DNA from: Tethya wilhelma | Taxonomy: Eukaryota; Porifera; Demospongiae; Tethyida; Tethyidae | Assembly: GCA_964030475.1 (NCBI GenBank) | Contig: CAXIPT010000006.1 | Location: 6,298,231 to 6,362,230, forward strand | DNA: 64,000 nucleotides | Direction of reading: 5' to 3' | Shown here: positions 32,801 to 43,039 of the stretch, one piece after another | Position numbering within the stretch: position 1 is the stretch's first letter | Layout: the number at the start of each line of letters is the position of its first letter | Position numbers and translations under genes: made by a program | The notes under the pieces: model-generated | The model's input: the letters and a program-made list of their open reading frames with translations, nothing else | Database searches by the model: none | What the model was told of the DNA's origin: nothing

Positions 32801-35800
32801 CGAGCTGAAGTGGAGGTGGGTTTACTTTAAACACAATTATATTAAACCTCTTCAACTACCGCTGCCCTACTTTTCCCCCTTTCATTTCTGCATGTGTTCT
32901 GACAGTGTGTAGCAGCTGAAACAAAGGTAGGGTGTACTTTAGACACAATTTTACAAGCTTTAATCAGCTCTGATTTTTTTAAATTTCTATATATATACAT
33001 GTGCTTCATGACAGGCTCTATATGAGAAAGAAAAGGTGGGTACTCTTCATACACACAAGCTGTAAAAACAATTAGCCATATACTTTTAATGTTTGTTTTC
33101 ATTACATTTGCCTCATGGCAGTGTCAACGAGCTGAACTAGAGGTGGGTGTACTTTAAATACATGCAATTATACAAGCTGTTCAAAACAATAATTATAAGC
33201 TCTACTTATGATATTCTTTTATCATTTCTACATGTACTTCATTCTTGACAGGCTCAAGTAAAAATATTGGAGGTGGGTGAGCTTTACAGTGCCACATAAT
33301 TGCAAGCTGTTTAAATATTCTCCCCTAATGAGTTTATCTTGGTATTCATTTTTATTTCTATTATGTGCTTCATGACAGGCTAGCGCTAAGGAATCAGAAG
33401 AAAATGTGGGTGTGCTGAATTTGTACAACCTCTCTGTTGTGTAATTTAATGTAGCTAATGCATGCCTTTGTAAGACATGTAACTACTGTGAATGGAGAAA
33501 TATTGGTGGTATATTAAATTTGGTGATTTGGAAAGTCGGCACAGAAATTGGTAAACTAAACCCACTATTTAAATAAAATCAGTGATTACTAGAGCAGGTA
33601 GGAGTAAATTACCAAATTAAATGCCTGCTAATATTTTTTGTTTTAGTAGCTACATTTGTGTATGTGAATAATCATAATAATACCATATGGCACAAAATAT
33701 TGGTGGGATTAGGCAGATTGTCAAAAATTCATGATCTGCAGATTTTATTTTGTATGGTGGTAGCACACGTAGCAATATGTGTATTTTATATGTGCTGCAT
33801 GAAAATGACTTGTGTTGGTGGATTTAATATTGTCAATCCTTACCAAAACCACCAATCCGGCAAATTTTTGTGCTATACATGTATGTACTGTAGACTTACA
33901 AGTACATAATATTGTAGTATTGCAATGGATTGACTGTCCTATTGACAGTACAAATTTTCAAGTTTATACGTAGGAAGATTACTAAGTTGGTAAGATCTTA
34001 CAAAAATGTTTTGCCTGGGTATCTGAGGGCTGGGAGGGCTAAGCATGTCTGAAGGCCTATATAGAACACACTTTCTAATTCCTAACTGACAATAAACCAA
34101 TTCAACTTTGATTGTAGCGTATGAAGTAACTTGTTTTCATCCAATTGGCCAAACTGCATATACCTTTACACTCTTTATCTGTCTAACTCTCAAGAGCTAT
34201 AGACAGCTTTGAAATGCACTCTGATAATTGAATTATATACTGTTAATGTATAGCTCTTGCTATACTCATGCCCATACAGGGCTGAGGCTTCTCCCTTGTG
34301 AATATTTCTGTTGAAAATAGTAAGGAGAGAACCTGGTATCAAATTATCAATTTCATTCTGTCCTGCTCATGGTATATAGCTCCCAGGAAAACTTTGACCA
34401 CATACAAATGCTTCAAAAATGGCTATGTCATATACTTTGATATTTGGACCATGGCAAGCTTTCCCTCCTTGCCTTATTTTTGAAGGAGAGGATTCACAAG
34501 GGAGAAGCCTGGGAACAAGGCTAGTTTGCAGAATACAAAGGCTGCTATACAGAATCACAATTAAGCACAAGTATATTATCTTGAACTGTCATTTATAATA
34601 ATATGTAGTCTTTAGTTATAATACATGTATAGGCACTTTAGCTTGCCTTCTGCACAGACAGAGAAAGGGTATAGGATAGCTCAAGACTGAATCACTTTTG
34701 GTGAACCTCCATGATATTATATGCACACAGGCACATCATGCAATTATAGAGGAATCAAATAACTTTCAATATGATATTTTTTTTAATAACAGACAAAAAG
34801 GTATGTAAGCTTTCTGATTACTGAAGCTGTGGAAGGCAGCTCAGAATCTATGAAGGATGAGCCAGTTGTGAAGGAAGGGAAATTTGATAGTGCACCACCT
34901 CACACAAAGGTAAAATAATGATAATATCGCCATCATGACACAGTCACTGAAAGGGGCCCACATGCAACAGTTTATTTGCTCATTCCATAAATTCATCACT
35001 TTAATTTCTCCCCTATACATAGATAGCTGTAAACCATTTTTTTTCTTTAAAATATTTGGTTGCACAAAGCAAACAGGGAAGACATAAAATAGCACGAAGG
35101 CTAATGACAAGTATACCTACCTGATGTGATTAAAATATAGAGTACAGAAATGAAATGAAAAAAAATGAAACTGACCCAGATGAAATAAAAAACAAAGGCT
35201 AAAAACAAAAATAAGTAATTACAGTAGGGTAAGGGATGAGAAATGATTGTGTAGGCCATGGCCAAGGTGTGACTTAGGTGTCACATAACAGTTAATATAG
35301 TGTAAATGAAATGCCGTATTAATAGCAGGAAGTTTTCATGTATATGGTGGAAATTTTGGTGCAAGGGAGCTCAATCGATTTTACGTGGCGAACTTTAATT
35401 TTAGCTAACGAAACACTGAAAGTGCATTACATCACACAGCAGAATTAGTATAGTAGCTACGTGTATATATATATGCCTTCTTTTTGTTTTTCTTTTACTA
35501 AAGTAGATTTGACAAAGCTTTTCATGTCCTGAAGCTAAGCCCTTAGGTTGTTAAAGTTCACCAAATTTCAATTGAGCTCCCGGACAATCAAGCTAACTGT
35601 GCTGAAAGCCTTTTTGCATTAATAGTGAAGCATCTGGCAGTGTAAAAAAACTATGGGAAGGGCTAATGCACTACGATATCACTGTGCAACTAGACCTTTT
35701 TTTTTTGTAGCCAGGCAACCAAGCTTTCAAAAGCAATGCTATTACTTTTAAAAGTAATAGCATTGCTTCTGAAAGCTAAAACTGAAAACTGGCTATATAT

Positions 35801-36565
35801 GTAGATGCAGGGGTACTTAGGCTAAGTTTAGCCTAAGTACCCCTGCATCTACTTTTATAGCCAGTTTTAAGCTTATTTCGTGAAGGGCTGTGGAGAAGAC
35901 ACCATTCTAAACCTTTGTATTGGGATTGCACTAGCATGCATTCAAATATTCACAAGTAGTAAAAATTTCAAAAAAAAAATAAGCAGTGTATATAGGAATG
36001 GGCAGTGCTATAAAAAGTATTGGAACAAGGCATGGTATCAATTTCGGCACATGACTACTTCATTTTCATTTTTGATCCCTCATAGCTATATAAATTTGTT
36101 GTAAATGGTTCAAAGAATGATCTGTACTTGACTAGCTGCATGCCAATCTTATCATTAATTTTGGCTAAAAAGTAGAATAAAGTACAGCAGGCAGGATTAG
36201 ATTACTGACCTCACGGTCAGTAATCTAATCAGACTCTTGGTCAGTAATCTAATCAGACTCTTGGTCAGTAATCTAATCAGACTTGGGCACAAAAAATGAA
36301 GTAGTCAAGTGCCGAAATTGATACCATTCCTTGTTCCAATACTTTTTATAGCACTGCCCATTCCTACACTGCTTATTTTTTTTTTTTTTTGAAATTTTTA
36401 CTACTTGTTCATTCAGTATATTAACTATATTTCTCTGTTTATTTATAGCACCAAACTTTAGCAGATGGGATAACATTGTACAGCACACCTGCTGGGAGAC
36501 TTTCCCTAGAGTTTGACAAACAAGAGTTACTGAATTCAAAATGGGTTAAAAAGTTGAAGAAGTGA
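27051..36565 (+). CDS. Ig-FN3-TM receptor with micro-exon-encoded helical tail
   Basis: Ig-like exon 27306-27674 (369 nt), FN3 exon 27976-28224 (249 nt) and TM exon 28674-28804 form a phase-1 chain. The ectodomain has TGCLNSRVVFNCVG and AVTECHV cysteines and N-glycosylation sites. The TM exon encodes VREVRREQVAGLTAGLVV, then FVSGIVITIIILIAALFYF and KQK, and leaves in phase 0. It continues into 29 tandem phase-0 micro-exons (30240-33405), exon 34793-34909 (117 nt; RYVSFLITEAVEG, SMKDEPVVKEGKFD) and last exon 36449-36565 (ADGITLYSTPAGRLSLEF, ending WVKKLKK and TGA). A possible first exon at 27051-27081 (MLYLLCLAII, phase 1, donor gtagtt) would give a short signal peptide; this start is uncertain. 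The tail has no ITAM or Death domain. It should be a type I receptor with a long cytoplasmic alpha-helix; ligand and function are unknown. Ectodomain is nearest the damaged minus gene at 21603-23132. Confidence 0.8.
27700..27908. mobile_element. MITE, ccgtatagc family
   Basis: Palindrome TACCGTATAGCGGGAAATT ... AATTTCCCGCTATACGGTA lying 25 bp after the donor of the Ig exon, in the intron before the FN3 exon. Same family as 6552, 13403 and 13975. Confidence 0.85.
28805..30239. other. intron between TM exon and micro-exon array
   Basis: Contains a hairpin at about 28875-28945 (ccaggctccctctat / agagggaggctgg), a region sharing gacacaatacaaaatg with other repeats at 29285-29300, a (CA)n tract at 29838-29870 followed by aaaacgactaccgtaaccct (shared with 51030 and, inverted, 58155), and half of an aagtagtcatgtgcc element at 30090-30190 just before the first micro-exon. 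Confidence 0.55.
30240..33405 (+). CDS. tandem array of 29 phase-0 micro-exons, one heptad each
   Basis: Each micro-exon lies between ...tgacag and gtgggt. Exons: 30240-30260 RAVAEAK; 30361-30381 DQQAKAE; 30474-30494 RAAAEAE; 30646-30666 DKYKKEM; 30763-30783 RAAAETK; 30861-30881 SQYEKEK; 30970-30990 RAAAEAK; 31082-31102 AQYEKER; 31185-31208 RAAAAEAK; 31302-31322 AQYEKER; 31404-31427 RAVAADAK; 31519-31539 AQYEKEK; 31607-31627 RAAADAK; 31712-31732 AQYEKEK; 31820-31840 AQYEKEK; 31933-31956 RAAAAEAK; 32041-32061 AQYEKEK; 32149-32164 decayed; 32254-32277 RAAAAEAK; 32362-32382 AQYEKEK; 32479-32499 RTAAEAK; 32591-32611 AKYEKEK; 32695-32715 AQHEKEK; 32795-32815 SRRAEVE; 32906-32926 CVAAETK; 33015-33035 ALYEKEK; 33122-33142 CQRAELE; 33252-33272 AQVKILE; 33379-33405 ASAKESEEN. 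Introns run 67-151 nt, mostly 80-95. Without the decayed unit the array gives 202 residues of Ala/Glu/Lys/Arg-rich helix (coiled coil or single alpha-helix). Two unit types alternate, with matching intron types, so the array grew by duplicating a ~210-bp dimer. Confidence 0.9.
32149..32164 (+). other. decayed 16-nt micro-exon (possible poison exon)
   Basis: Both splice signals are kept (catgacag before, gtgggt after), but the unit is 16 nt instead of 21, having lost bases from the gagaaagaaaag end. Including it would shift frame and give TGA inside the next micro-exon (32254-32277). It must be skipped, or its inclusion ends the protein early. Confidence 0.7.
33406..34792. repeat. intron with MITEs
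   Basis: Positions about 33495-33650 and 33685-33885 are diverged copies of the atattggtgg / ccgccaaat family. A palindrome lies at about 34283-34523 (gaggcttctcccttgtgaat and its inverse agcctgggaacaaggcta end). No exon seen. Confidence 0.55.
34910..36448. repeat. last intron, with hairpins and a MITE
   Basis: Positions 35723-35778 form a hairpin (aaaagcaatgctattacttt and inverse) and 35785-35868 form a longer near-perfect one (arms around gtagatgcaggggtacttag, loop of about two bases). Positions 35952-36410 are a full copy of the palindromic element with ends acaagtagtaaaaatttc and gaaatttttactacttgt. Inside it gactcttggtcagtaatctaat is repeated about three times. Confidence 0.7.
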
Positions 36566-37134
36566 ACACGTACACTTTCACCAGACTGAAATACTGTCCA
36601 TTTATGTAAATAGAGTGTGTGCATGATTGCAGTTTCATGGAACATGGAGATATTTTACTTTTATAATAATTATTATTATTACTAAGTTTTGGAAGTATGT
36701 TGATTTGTTTTTAGTGTTAATGAGTAGTCATTTTTATGAAAATTAAAATTAAATTTTATTTATTGGTTTGCATCTTCCGATTATGCTTAGTCTTCCGCTA
36801 ATTTTATTAGTTTTCTCCAAGAAAGGGAGCGATCAAAGACCAAATCGTTTTATAATGAAAACTATGTCGTCGTGCCGTCACTTCAATTCTAATTAAGATC
36901 ATAAGCCCTCAACCTACATAGTACCTCTCGGTCTAGATCTCAGATCGAGAACGCATCACGTGCCGATCAGTGTAATCGGATACTAGATCGGGATATCGTC
37001 GACCGGTCGCGATCGTTTGTAACTGAGAAAAATAATACAGAAGTGTGGAGCTGCGGCGGTGCCTGAGTATACGTATGCATACGCGACCACGAAGTTATTT
37101 CCACGAATAAGTGCAAGTTTAAGCTCGCATAATC
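36566..37134. other. intergenic spacer and presumed promoter
   Basis: ATTAAA at about 36744 could serve the upstream gene. A GC-richer stretch (36880-37060, with cggtctagatctcagatcga and short inverted gatc/cgat blocks) precedes the next start codon and may be the promoter. Nothing else recognised. Confidence 0.4.
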
Positions 37135-39437
37135 ATGTCTGCCTTTCGTCCAATCAGTATACTATGTTGCCAGTGTTGGAGAGTGTGGGTAGCAAATCTA
37201 CCTCTCTTGGTAGTGTGGATCAAATTCTCAAGTAAGCCTACACTGTGTCATCATTTTCTTATGCTATAAATATTATAGATAAACTTTTATAGCTATAATT
37301 ACCATGAACTGTGGTGTAGTCAGTATTTGTTTCACACTACCATAAAATTTATAATAGTATAATAATAATAATTATTATTATCTATAGATATAAACACACT
37401 ACTAATAATATTATGCAGATGCTACCTCGACATTATTCCCAGTGATAGCCTGTCCTGGTGACACAGTGAGTGTCACATGTGATACAGCTCCCACTGACTT
37501 CTTGAGATGGACTATCAGCTACCAGGGTGGTCCTAGTCTGAGCAGGACAGTGCTTCCATCACAGATTGGGATGGCACTCACAATCAGCAATGACCCTGGG
37601 TTAGGGTTCCAGGTTACTTCTAGTGGTAGTGACAGTATGATAACATCCTCAGTGTTGACATTCTCTGCTAATGTTACTTTGAATGGAGCTACTGTAGAGT
37701 GCAGAGCAGCAGAGACAGACACCGTTGTATTACAGATAAGAAGCGAGTTCACTATCCATTTTTTCCCCACTGTTTAATACTAAGTTGCGAAACTTTTTCA
37801 CAGATTCTCCTCCAGCCACTCCTGATACCATTACAACTGATTCCAATGTACAGTTCACTAGGGATGGAGCAGCAGTGACCATTGGGTGGACTCCTGTCAT
37901 TAGTGCTGATAATTACACTGTTACTGTGGATCCACCAATTGACTCAGGGTCAGAGGTCATCACCACAAACAGTACAACACTGATGGTATCCTACAATACC
38001 ATCTACACAGTCAGTGTGTTGGCTAGCAACTGTATTGGTGACAGTGACAGCAATACCATCACTATCAGGATAGGTACTGAGGAATTCTTCCACCATACCT
38101 CATGGGGCATTTTTATTTTTTTTTTTTTATTTTTTTTTTTTTGTTCCTGACTGTTAATTGAAACTTGCTGCATTATTACCTCCCTACAGCTGGTTGTAAT
38201 CCCCTCCTGCCCCTGGCTAATGGAGTCATTAATGACTATCCCAGTGGAGCAGTGGGTGCTGTGTTGTCCTTCCAGTGCAATGAAGACTACCTCCCAACAT
38301 CAGACCCACCAATGGCCACCTGTCAGGAGAGTGGCTCTTGGACTCCAACACCAGCATGTAGAGAGACTGGAAGTAAGAAGTAGCCTCATAAACCAGGCCT
38401 TCCACATTATAGCCTGCAGGGGAAGGCCTGGTTCATGAGGCTATGTAAGAACTTAAGAAGTATAGATTAGAATAATATTTCAATTAAGGAATCTGTATAG
38501 AAGTAGTTCCTCCATCCAGGTTGTCTTCCACCATCTCCTGCTACTGATGTTGCCATAGAGAACTTCACCAGTATCACTGAAGGTTCAGTGATCTTCTTCC
38601 AGTGTGAGGAAGGTCTCATTCCAGAGAGGAGAGAGATGGCAGTGTGTGGGAGAGATGGAAGGTGGAACCCTGATCCAGCGAACCATCACTGTGGCAACCT
38701 AACATCAGGTCTGTTTCAGTCGCAGTGAATTTATCTATCTAAAAACTTTTAGTGTCAAATTTTATTCCAGTTGACTGTGGTACCCCCCAGCCTCCCACTG
38801 GTGGTGATATCAACAGCTACTCCAGTACTATAGAGAGAGCACAGATCACATTCCAGTGTAATGACGACCCAGCCAATGTGATGACATCAGTGTGTTTCAG
38901 TACTGGAGTATGGGAACCAGACCCTTCAACGACTGAGTGTCAAGAAACACCCACAAGAAGTCCAAATGGCCAACCTTTTGGTGGTATATTAATATCATCT
39001 GTGAATAGTTAACATTATCTTATGTCGACCCATTGTTTACTCAAATGTTAGTATAAAGATTTGCATATTATTTATTGGTACTTTAGGTCTAGGTTTGGGA
39101 GCAATAGGTGGTATGGTTGGAGCTGCTATCAGCATATTAATAATAGTAATTGTTTCTCCTGTCATCATTGTGGTGGTGTTAAAACGACGAAGTAAGTGAA
39201 AATTTCTCTCTTTTTGATGTAAATTAAGATCTCTGGTTCCAATTTCAGGTTCGAGTAAACGTGACAGGTAAGTAATTACACAGTGTTAATGTCTATTATA
39301 TTTTATGTAACTTGTGTTTCCTAGCCATGTGCGTGTTGAAATGCATTCAACTAGTGGTACTGCTCCTCCAGAGGTATGTTGTACATTCTAAAGGCTGTTC
39401 AGTCCCCCCTCCCCTACCACACACACACACACACACN

Positions 39438-39476
<39 letters not shown>

Positions 39477-40801
39477 GTAACCTTAATGGTGAATATAGCA
39501 AACTCCAACACCCCGACAATGAGGGATACAGTGTCCTCCAACACCCGGGTTCCCATGGAAACAAGGTATATGACACAAGTACTCACTAGATACTCCCACT
39601 ATAATAATCTCCCACTTTTGGTGGTTTACTCTACTTTAGTACAAGTTCTTTCTCATTCTCCTTTGTTGCCTATATAGTGTCCTTTAAATTTATGATCTCT
39701 TCTCTATTTGTTTAGTCTTCTAGCGATCACCCTGGTAGTCTAGTCTATGCTGAAGTGGGAAGCTTTGGCCCATCATCTAAGAAGAGAACTCAGGAAGAAT
39801 CTACTCAGTCTTCAAATCATGACGACAAGGTCCAGTACTCAACCCTAACACACAAGCCAGCACCTCCACCAGAAGTAGCAGGTAAGAGTTTGTTGAAGTG
39901 TCTGTCCACTTGCGTGATTGTGTATAAGATCTTCAGATTGGTGGTGTTATCTGCCGTGACACACAAGGCAAACATCTCCATTACCAGACCATGCATGGAT
40001 TGATAGTATGATGTAGTCAGTGTGTGAATCTTACTGTGCAAGAGGTTCAAATTTTGTTGTCACAGATACCACAATCTGTTCATAGTCTTATTGCAATTGT
40101 CCCACCTGTGTTTTGATGACATGGTGGTCAGTTCTATAAGCATAAGTAACCGTTAGCTACACGTGGAACATTTGGGAATAAAAATAAAAAAAGATAAAAA
40201 AAGCAATTATCATGTTATAGTCATTACAGCCTGTTTACAATTTATTATTTTGAGTGTTTTGTATACTCAAGATATTGAATCTTGATTCCTGGTATAATAT
40301 GATACACATATGAAATGTATTGTATACTCACATTGTAAATAATCCTCATTTTGAAAGCAGGGTGTACAATAATTGTGACATTGACTTCAGCGACTTGTTA
40401 TGCATTTTGCGTGTACCAGCACAATACCTCCTTTTTTGGTACATACTTTGAACAAGATTGTAATTCTATAACTATTTGGTAATGCATTTCTTTTTTTGTT
40501 TCTTTTTTTTTTTCTTTTTTCCCCTTAGCTGTGGATAAACTCCTAAACCTTGACAGTCTTATTATCCAATTGAAGGAAGTCAGCTCTCTATGGTACGAAT
40601 TGGGAGAGCAGCTTGGACTGACCAAAGAGACGCTAAAGAATATTGAGTCACAATGTATCACCATTGAAGAGAGAATAACAGAAATGTTTGCCTTTTTTCT
40701 CCGACAAGAGCCTCACCCTACCTGGACTCAAGTGGCTAAGGCTTTGAGGAACCTACACAAGAATATATTGGCTGAGAAATTAGAGAATTCCTATGTTACA
40801 G
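37135..40801 (+). CDS. ITAM/Death-domain receptor, Ig-FN3-CCP3-TM (copy C)
   Basis: Exons: 37135-37231 signal-like start (MSAFRPISILCCQCWRVW..., PLLVVWIKFS); 37419-37742 Ig (IACPGDTVSVTCDTA, ATVECRA; residues 33-140); 37804-38073 FN3 (141-230); 38190-38372, 38520-38708, 38771-38980 three CCPs, each with four Cys (231-424); 39087-39191 TM (ISILIIVIVSPVIIVVVL) and KRR stop-transfer; 39249-39267 and 39325-39373 linkers; 39476-39565 ITAM-like exon (YSKLQHPDNEGYSVL); 39716-39881 with LVYAEV, VQYSTL and KPAPPP; 40529-40801 Death domain ([21 protein letters not shown]). All phases join. The Ig exon donor is GC (gaa|gcgagt) where paralogues have GT. After the Death domain the end is unclear: read-through stops at 40858-40860, and a tiny exon 41674-41696 (IMPLRY, stop) is possible; no proline-rich exon was found. 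Probably a type I immune or adhesion receptor signalling through Syk/Src-type kinases and death-fold adaptors (inference). Confidence 0.85.
38383..38443. repeat. small palindromic MITE in intron
   Basis: tagcctcataaaccaggcct ... aggcctggttcatgaggcta, 61 bp, lying about 10 bp after the donor of the first CCP exon. Confidence 0.8.
39419..39475. repeat. (CA)n tract abutting the ITAM-exon acceptor
   Basis: About 57 bp of ca repeats with one N (39437) that runs directly into the cag acceptor of exon 39476-39565. In copy B the same position is a (CT)n tract. Confidence 0.95.
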
Positions 40802-42168
40802 GTAATACATTTGTGCAATTCTCTGTGTACTGTATATCTTATTCTCACCGTGAGTATTAACTGCTGAAGATAATTCTCATGACTTTGTTGACAGGCTCAA
40901 TCTCGTTATGTTTTGGGCAGTTATAATTGTGGGAAAAGAGCTGGGAATGAGACTACATGAACAAGTAACAATGTTTAATAGATTATTATTATAAACTCAG
41001 CTGATGTACCCTGGTGTACAACCACCTGTACCCTGGCTTGCTCTATACCTCTTATGTAGGGGATTTACCTTCTTGCATGTGTGAATGGCCCTGCCTCCTT
41101 TTTGATGTCTTGGTTCATGTCATTGTGGTTTCACTTCCACGTACTCTCACACACATTGTACACAAACACACGCACGCACGCACACACACACATGCACACA
41201 CACACNGCTCAGTCTGTTGAGCATTTAACATTTACTTAGTGCTTTTAGCACCTCACTATAATGAAGTTTTGCATGAGCTAGACATTCATGAAGCAGTATT
41301 TTACAGTACTTAAGAAAAGCAAGTTAATGCTCCATTATACCTGGTAACAGTTGCTATGGAAGTATGATTTTTTGTGGGGGGTCTATCTGCCCAGTCCATC
41401 AAGCTTTTAACATTTTTTTCCCCAGTTTAGTATCCCAAGATAATGAAGTTTTGCATGAGGGAGACATTTACGAGACAGCATTTACAACAGTACAGTAAAA
41501 GTACAGTGAAAGTACAGTAAAAGCAGTGTATAGTGTCATATAATGTGCCATATACTCACTTATGGTTGTTTAATGTTTCATAGCAATGCTGTATGCATGA
41601 TTTAAGATGTGCTGTCTGCTACTATAGAGGTGTTGTGTACTACAATGATGCTAGTAATATTATTTGTGTTTAGGTATCATGCCACTGAGGTACTAACTAT
41701 GTGGATCATCTCCGGGCTGCCAGCCGCTGTAAATTCCCCTGAAACTGACTGTGTCTTTGCCACTCTCGGTGTACACAAGGAGTGATACTCTAACAGTTAA
41801 TGATCTCTGTTCCAAGCTAATGACATGTGGTGTACCTCATCCATGGCATGTAACTCAGTTCTCATCGACCACTGACAAGGCTTTGTTTTTGCTTTGTGAC
41901 AGAAAGTGCACATTGGCTGCCAACTCAGAACCAATCAAAAACCACTGTCTTCAATCATGCCATTCCGGACTTGAAGAAGTTTAATATCATTATGTGCATG
42001 CACACTGCGATGTGTTATACCCTGCTTGTACTTGAGGTTGAATTTTACATGTTTTTTTTTTTGTTTAAGCAACACTGAATAAATAGGATATTCAGAATGA
42101 TACATATAGCAGCTGCAATTACAAATGTTGCAATGTACAGTGGAACATTTATCACTTCCTGCAACAAC
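40802..42168. other. 3' flank of copy C
   Basis: Contains the candidate terminal mini-exon at 41674-41696, a (CA)n tract with an N near 41161-41206, two related ~150-bp segments at about 41210-41300 and 41390-41480 (gataatgaagttttgcatga), and AATAAA at about 42075. The region 41700-42060 is free of recognisable domains. Confidence 0.5.
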
Positions 42169-42526
42169 CAATTTGTGGTAAAAACACTTTGTCTCAAATA
42201 CCACTGAGTTTGCATAGTACTACACAGCAGCTGCCAGCTGCTAAACGCGCGCGCTTTTTTCAAAGGAAACCGGAAGTTCTTCGGAGTGGACGCGCTAATG
42301 ATATTAATTTATTCAGTTGCCAATCCCGGGTGTGTAATATATTATCTATGGTTATACAGAAAATTAAAGGAACTGTGTCACTATATAAGCGGTGTTTTGT
42401 TACTATAAATGGGTTGTAAACAGAAACCTTACAGTATTAAATGCGCATTACGCGAGCTACTTAGGCTTGTAATAACAGCTGACCACGTAGTACTATTACG
42501 CGAGTAAAAGCAAAATGCGCAATACA
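42169..42526. repeat. inverted repeat, left arm (identical to 63642-64000)
   Basis: The complement of 63642-64000 matches this stretch with no difference that I could see, from ccaatttgtggtaaaaacac to caaaatgcgcaataca. The far copy reaches the end of the window and may extend beyond. The pieces carry no recognised gene. A 33-bp part (42369-42401) also recurs inverted at 42648-42680. Confidence 0.85.
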
Positions 42527-43039
42527 CGGAGTAGTATCATAGATAATATAGACTATGGTAGTATGCAAACGTTCCGGACGTGGTACACCCGGGCCGCGCG
42601 CGTATCAACAAAAAACGTCACAAAACGTCATTATTTTTATTTTTAGCAACAAAACACCGCTTATATAGTGACACAGTTCCTGGTGTTTCCAATAAACTAC
42701 AAGGTAAAGATCATCACAGTAAAAAAGCTATTAATTTTTATAACAGATATATACGTGTATATATAGTCTCAGAACAGCACTGATCAACAAGGATTTTCCT
42801 TCCTGACTGGAAGAAAAAATTAAGTTATTAGTTAAGTGAAGGATTGAGCTTTACTTCTTTGAGTTTCTTGTGATTTGAGGAGGTAATGTACATCTGTATA
42901 GCTAGATACCAGTACATTTTTCAAGACATTTAATTTTTTTCTTTCATAATAAAAATCAAGCTCATAGTACTGAGCTAGCTGTTATCCCTCTCTTTTATAT
43001 TTTCTCTGATGGAAGGAAGTACATTAAAATTAACACTTG
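42527..43039. other. receptor 3'-UTR-like sequence in + orientation
   Basis: Positions 42687-42815 and 42980-43035 match 25625-25735 and 25765-25818 (3' flank of the NEPQD-tail receptor) on the same strand. They meet the 3' end of a minus-strand copy of that tail at 43040. The junction is therefore an inversion breakpoint. Confidence 0.65.

Noticed and set aside
30240..33405. CRISPR-like regular repeat array
   Set aside because: Units are coding micro-exons with GT-AG borders and similar, not unique, spacers in an animal-type genome.
39437..39437. Single N bases inside simple repeats (also 41206 and 49355)
   Set aside because: They look like assembly joins in microsatellites, not biological signals. 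Tract lengths at these places should not be trusted.
40802..40860. Read-through C terminus of copy C ending SYSHREY
   Set aside because: A good donor (ag|gtaata) matches the exon border conserved in copy B, so this is probably intron. Kept only as an alternative end in the gene entry.
42189..42419. Identical 76-residue frame at 42189-42419 (+) and 63749-63979 (-)
   Set aside because: Identity comes from the inverted DNA repeat. The frame has no recognisable domain and no paralogue showing protein-level conservation.
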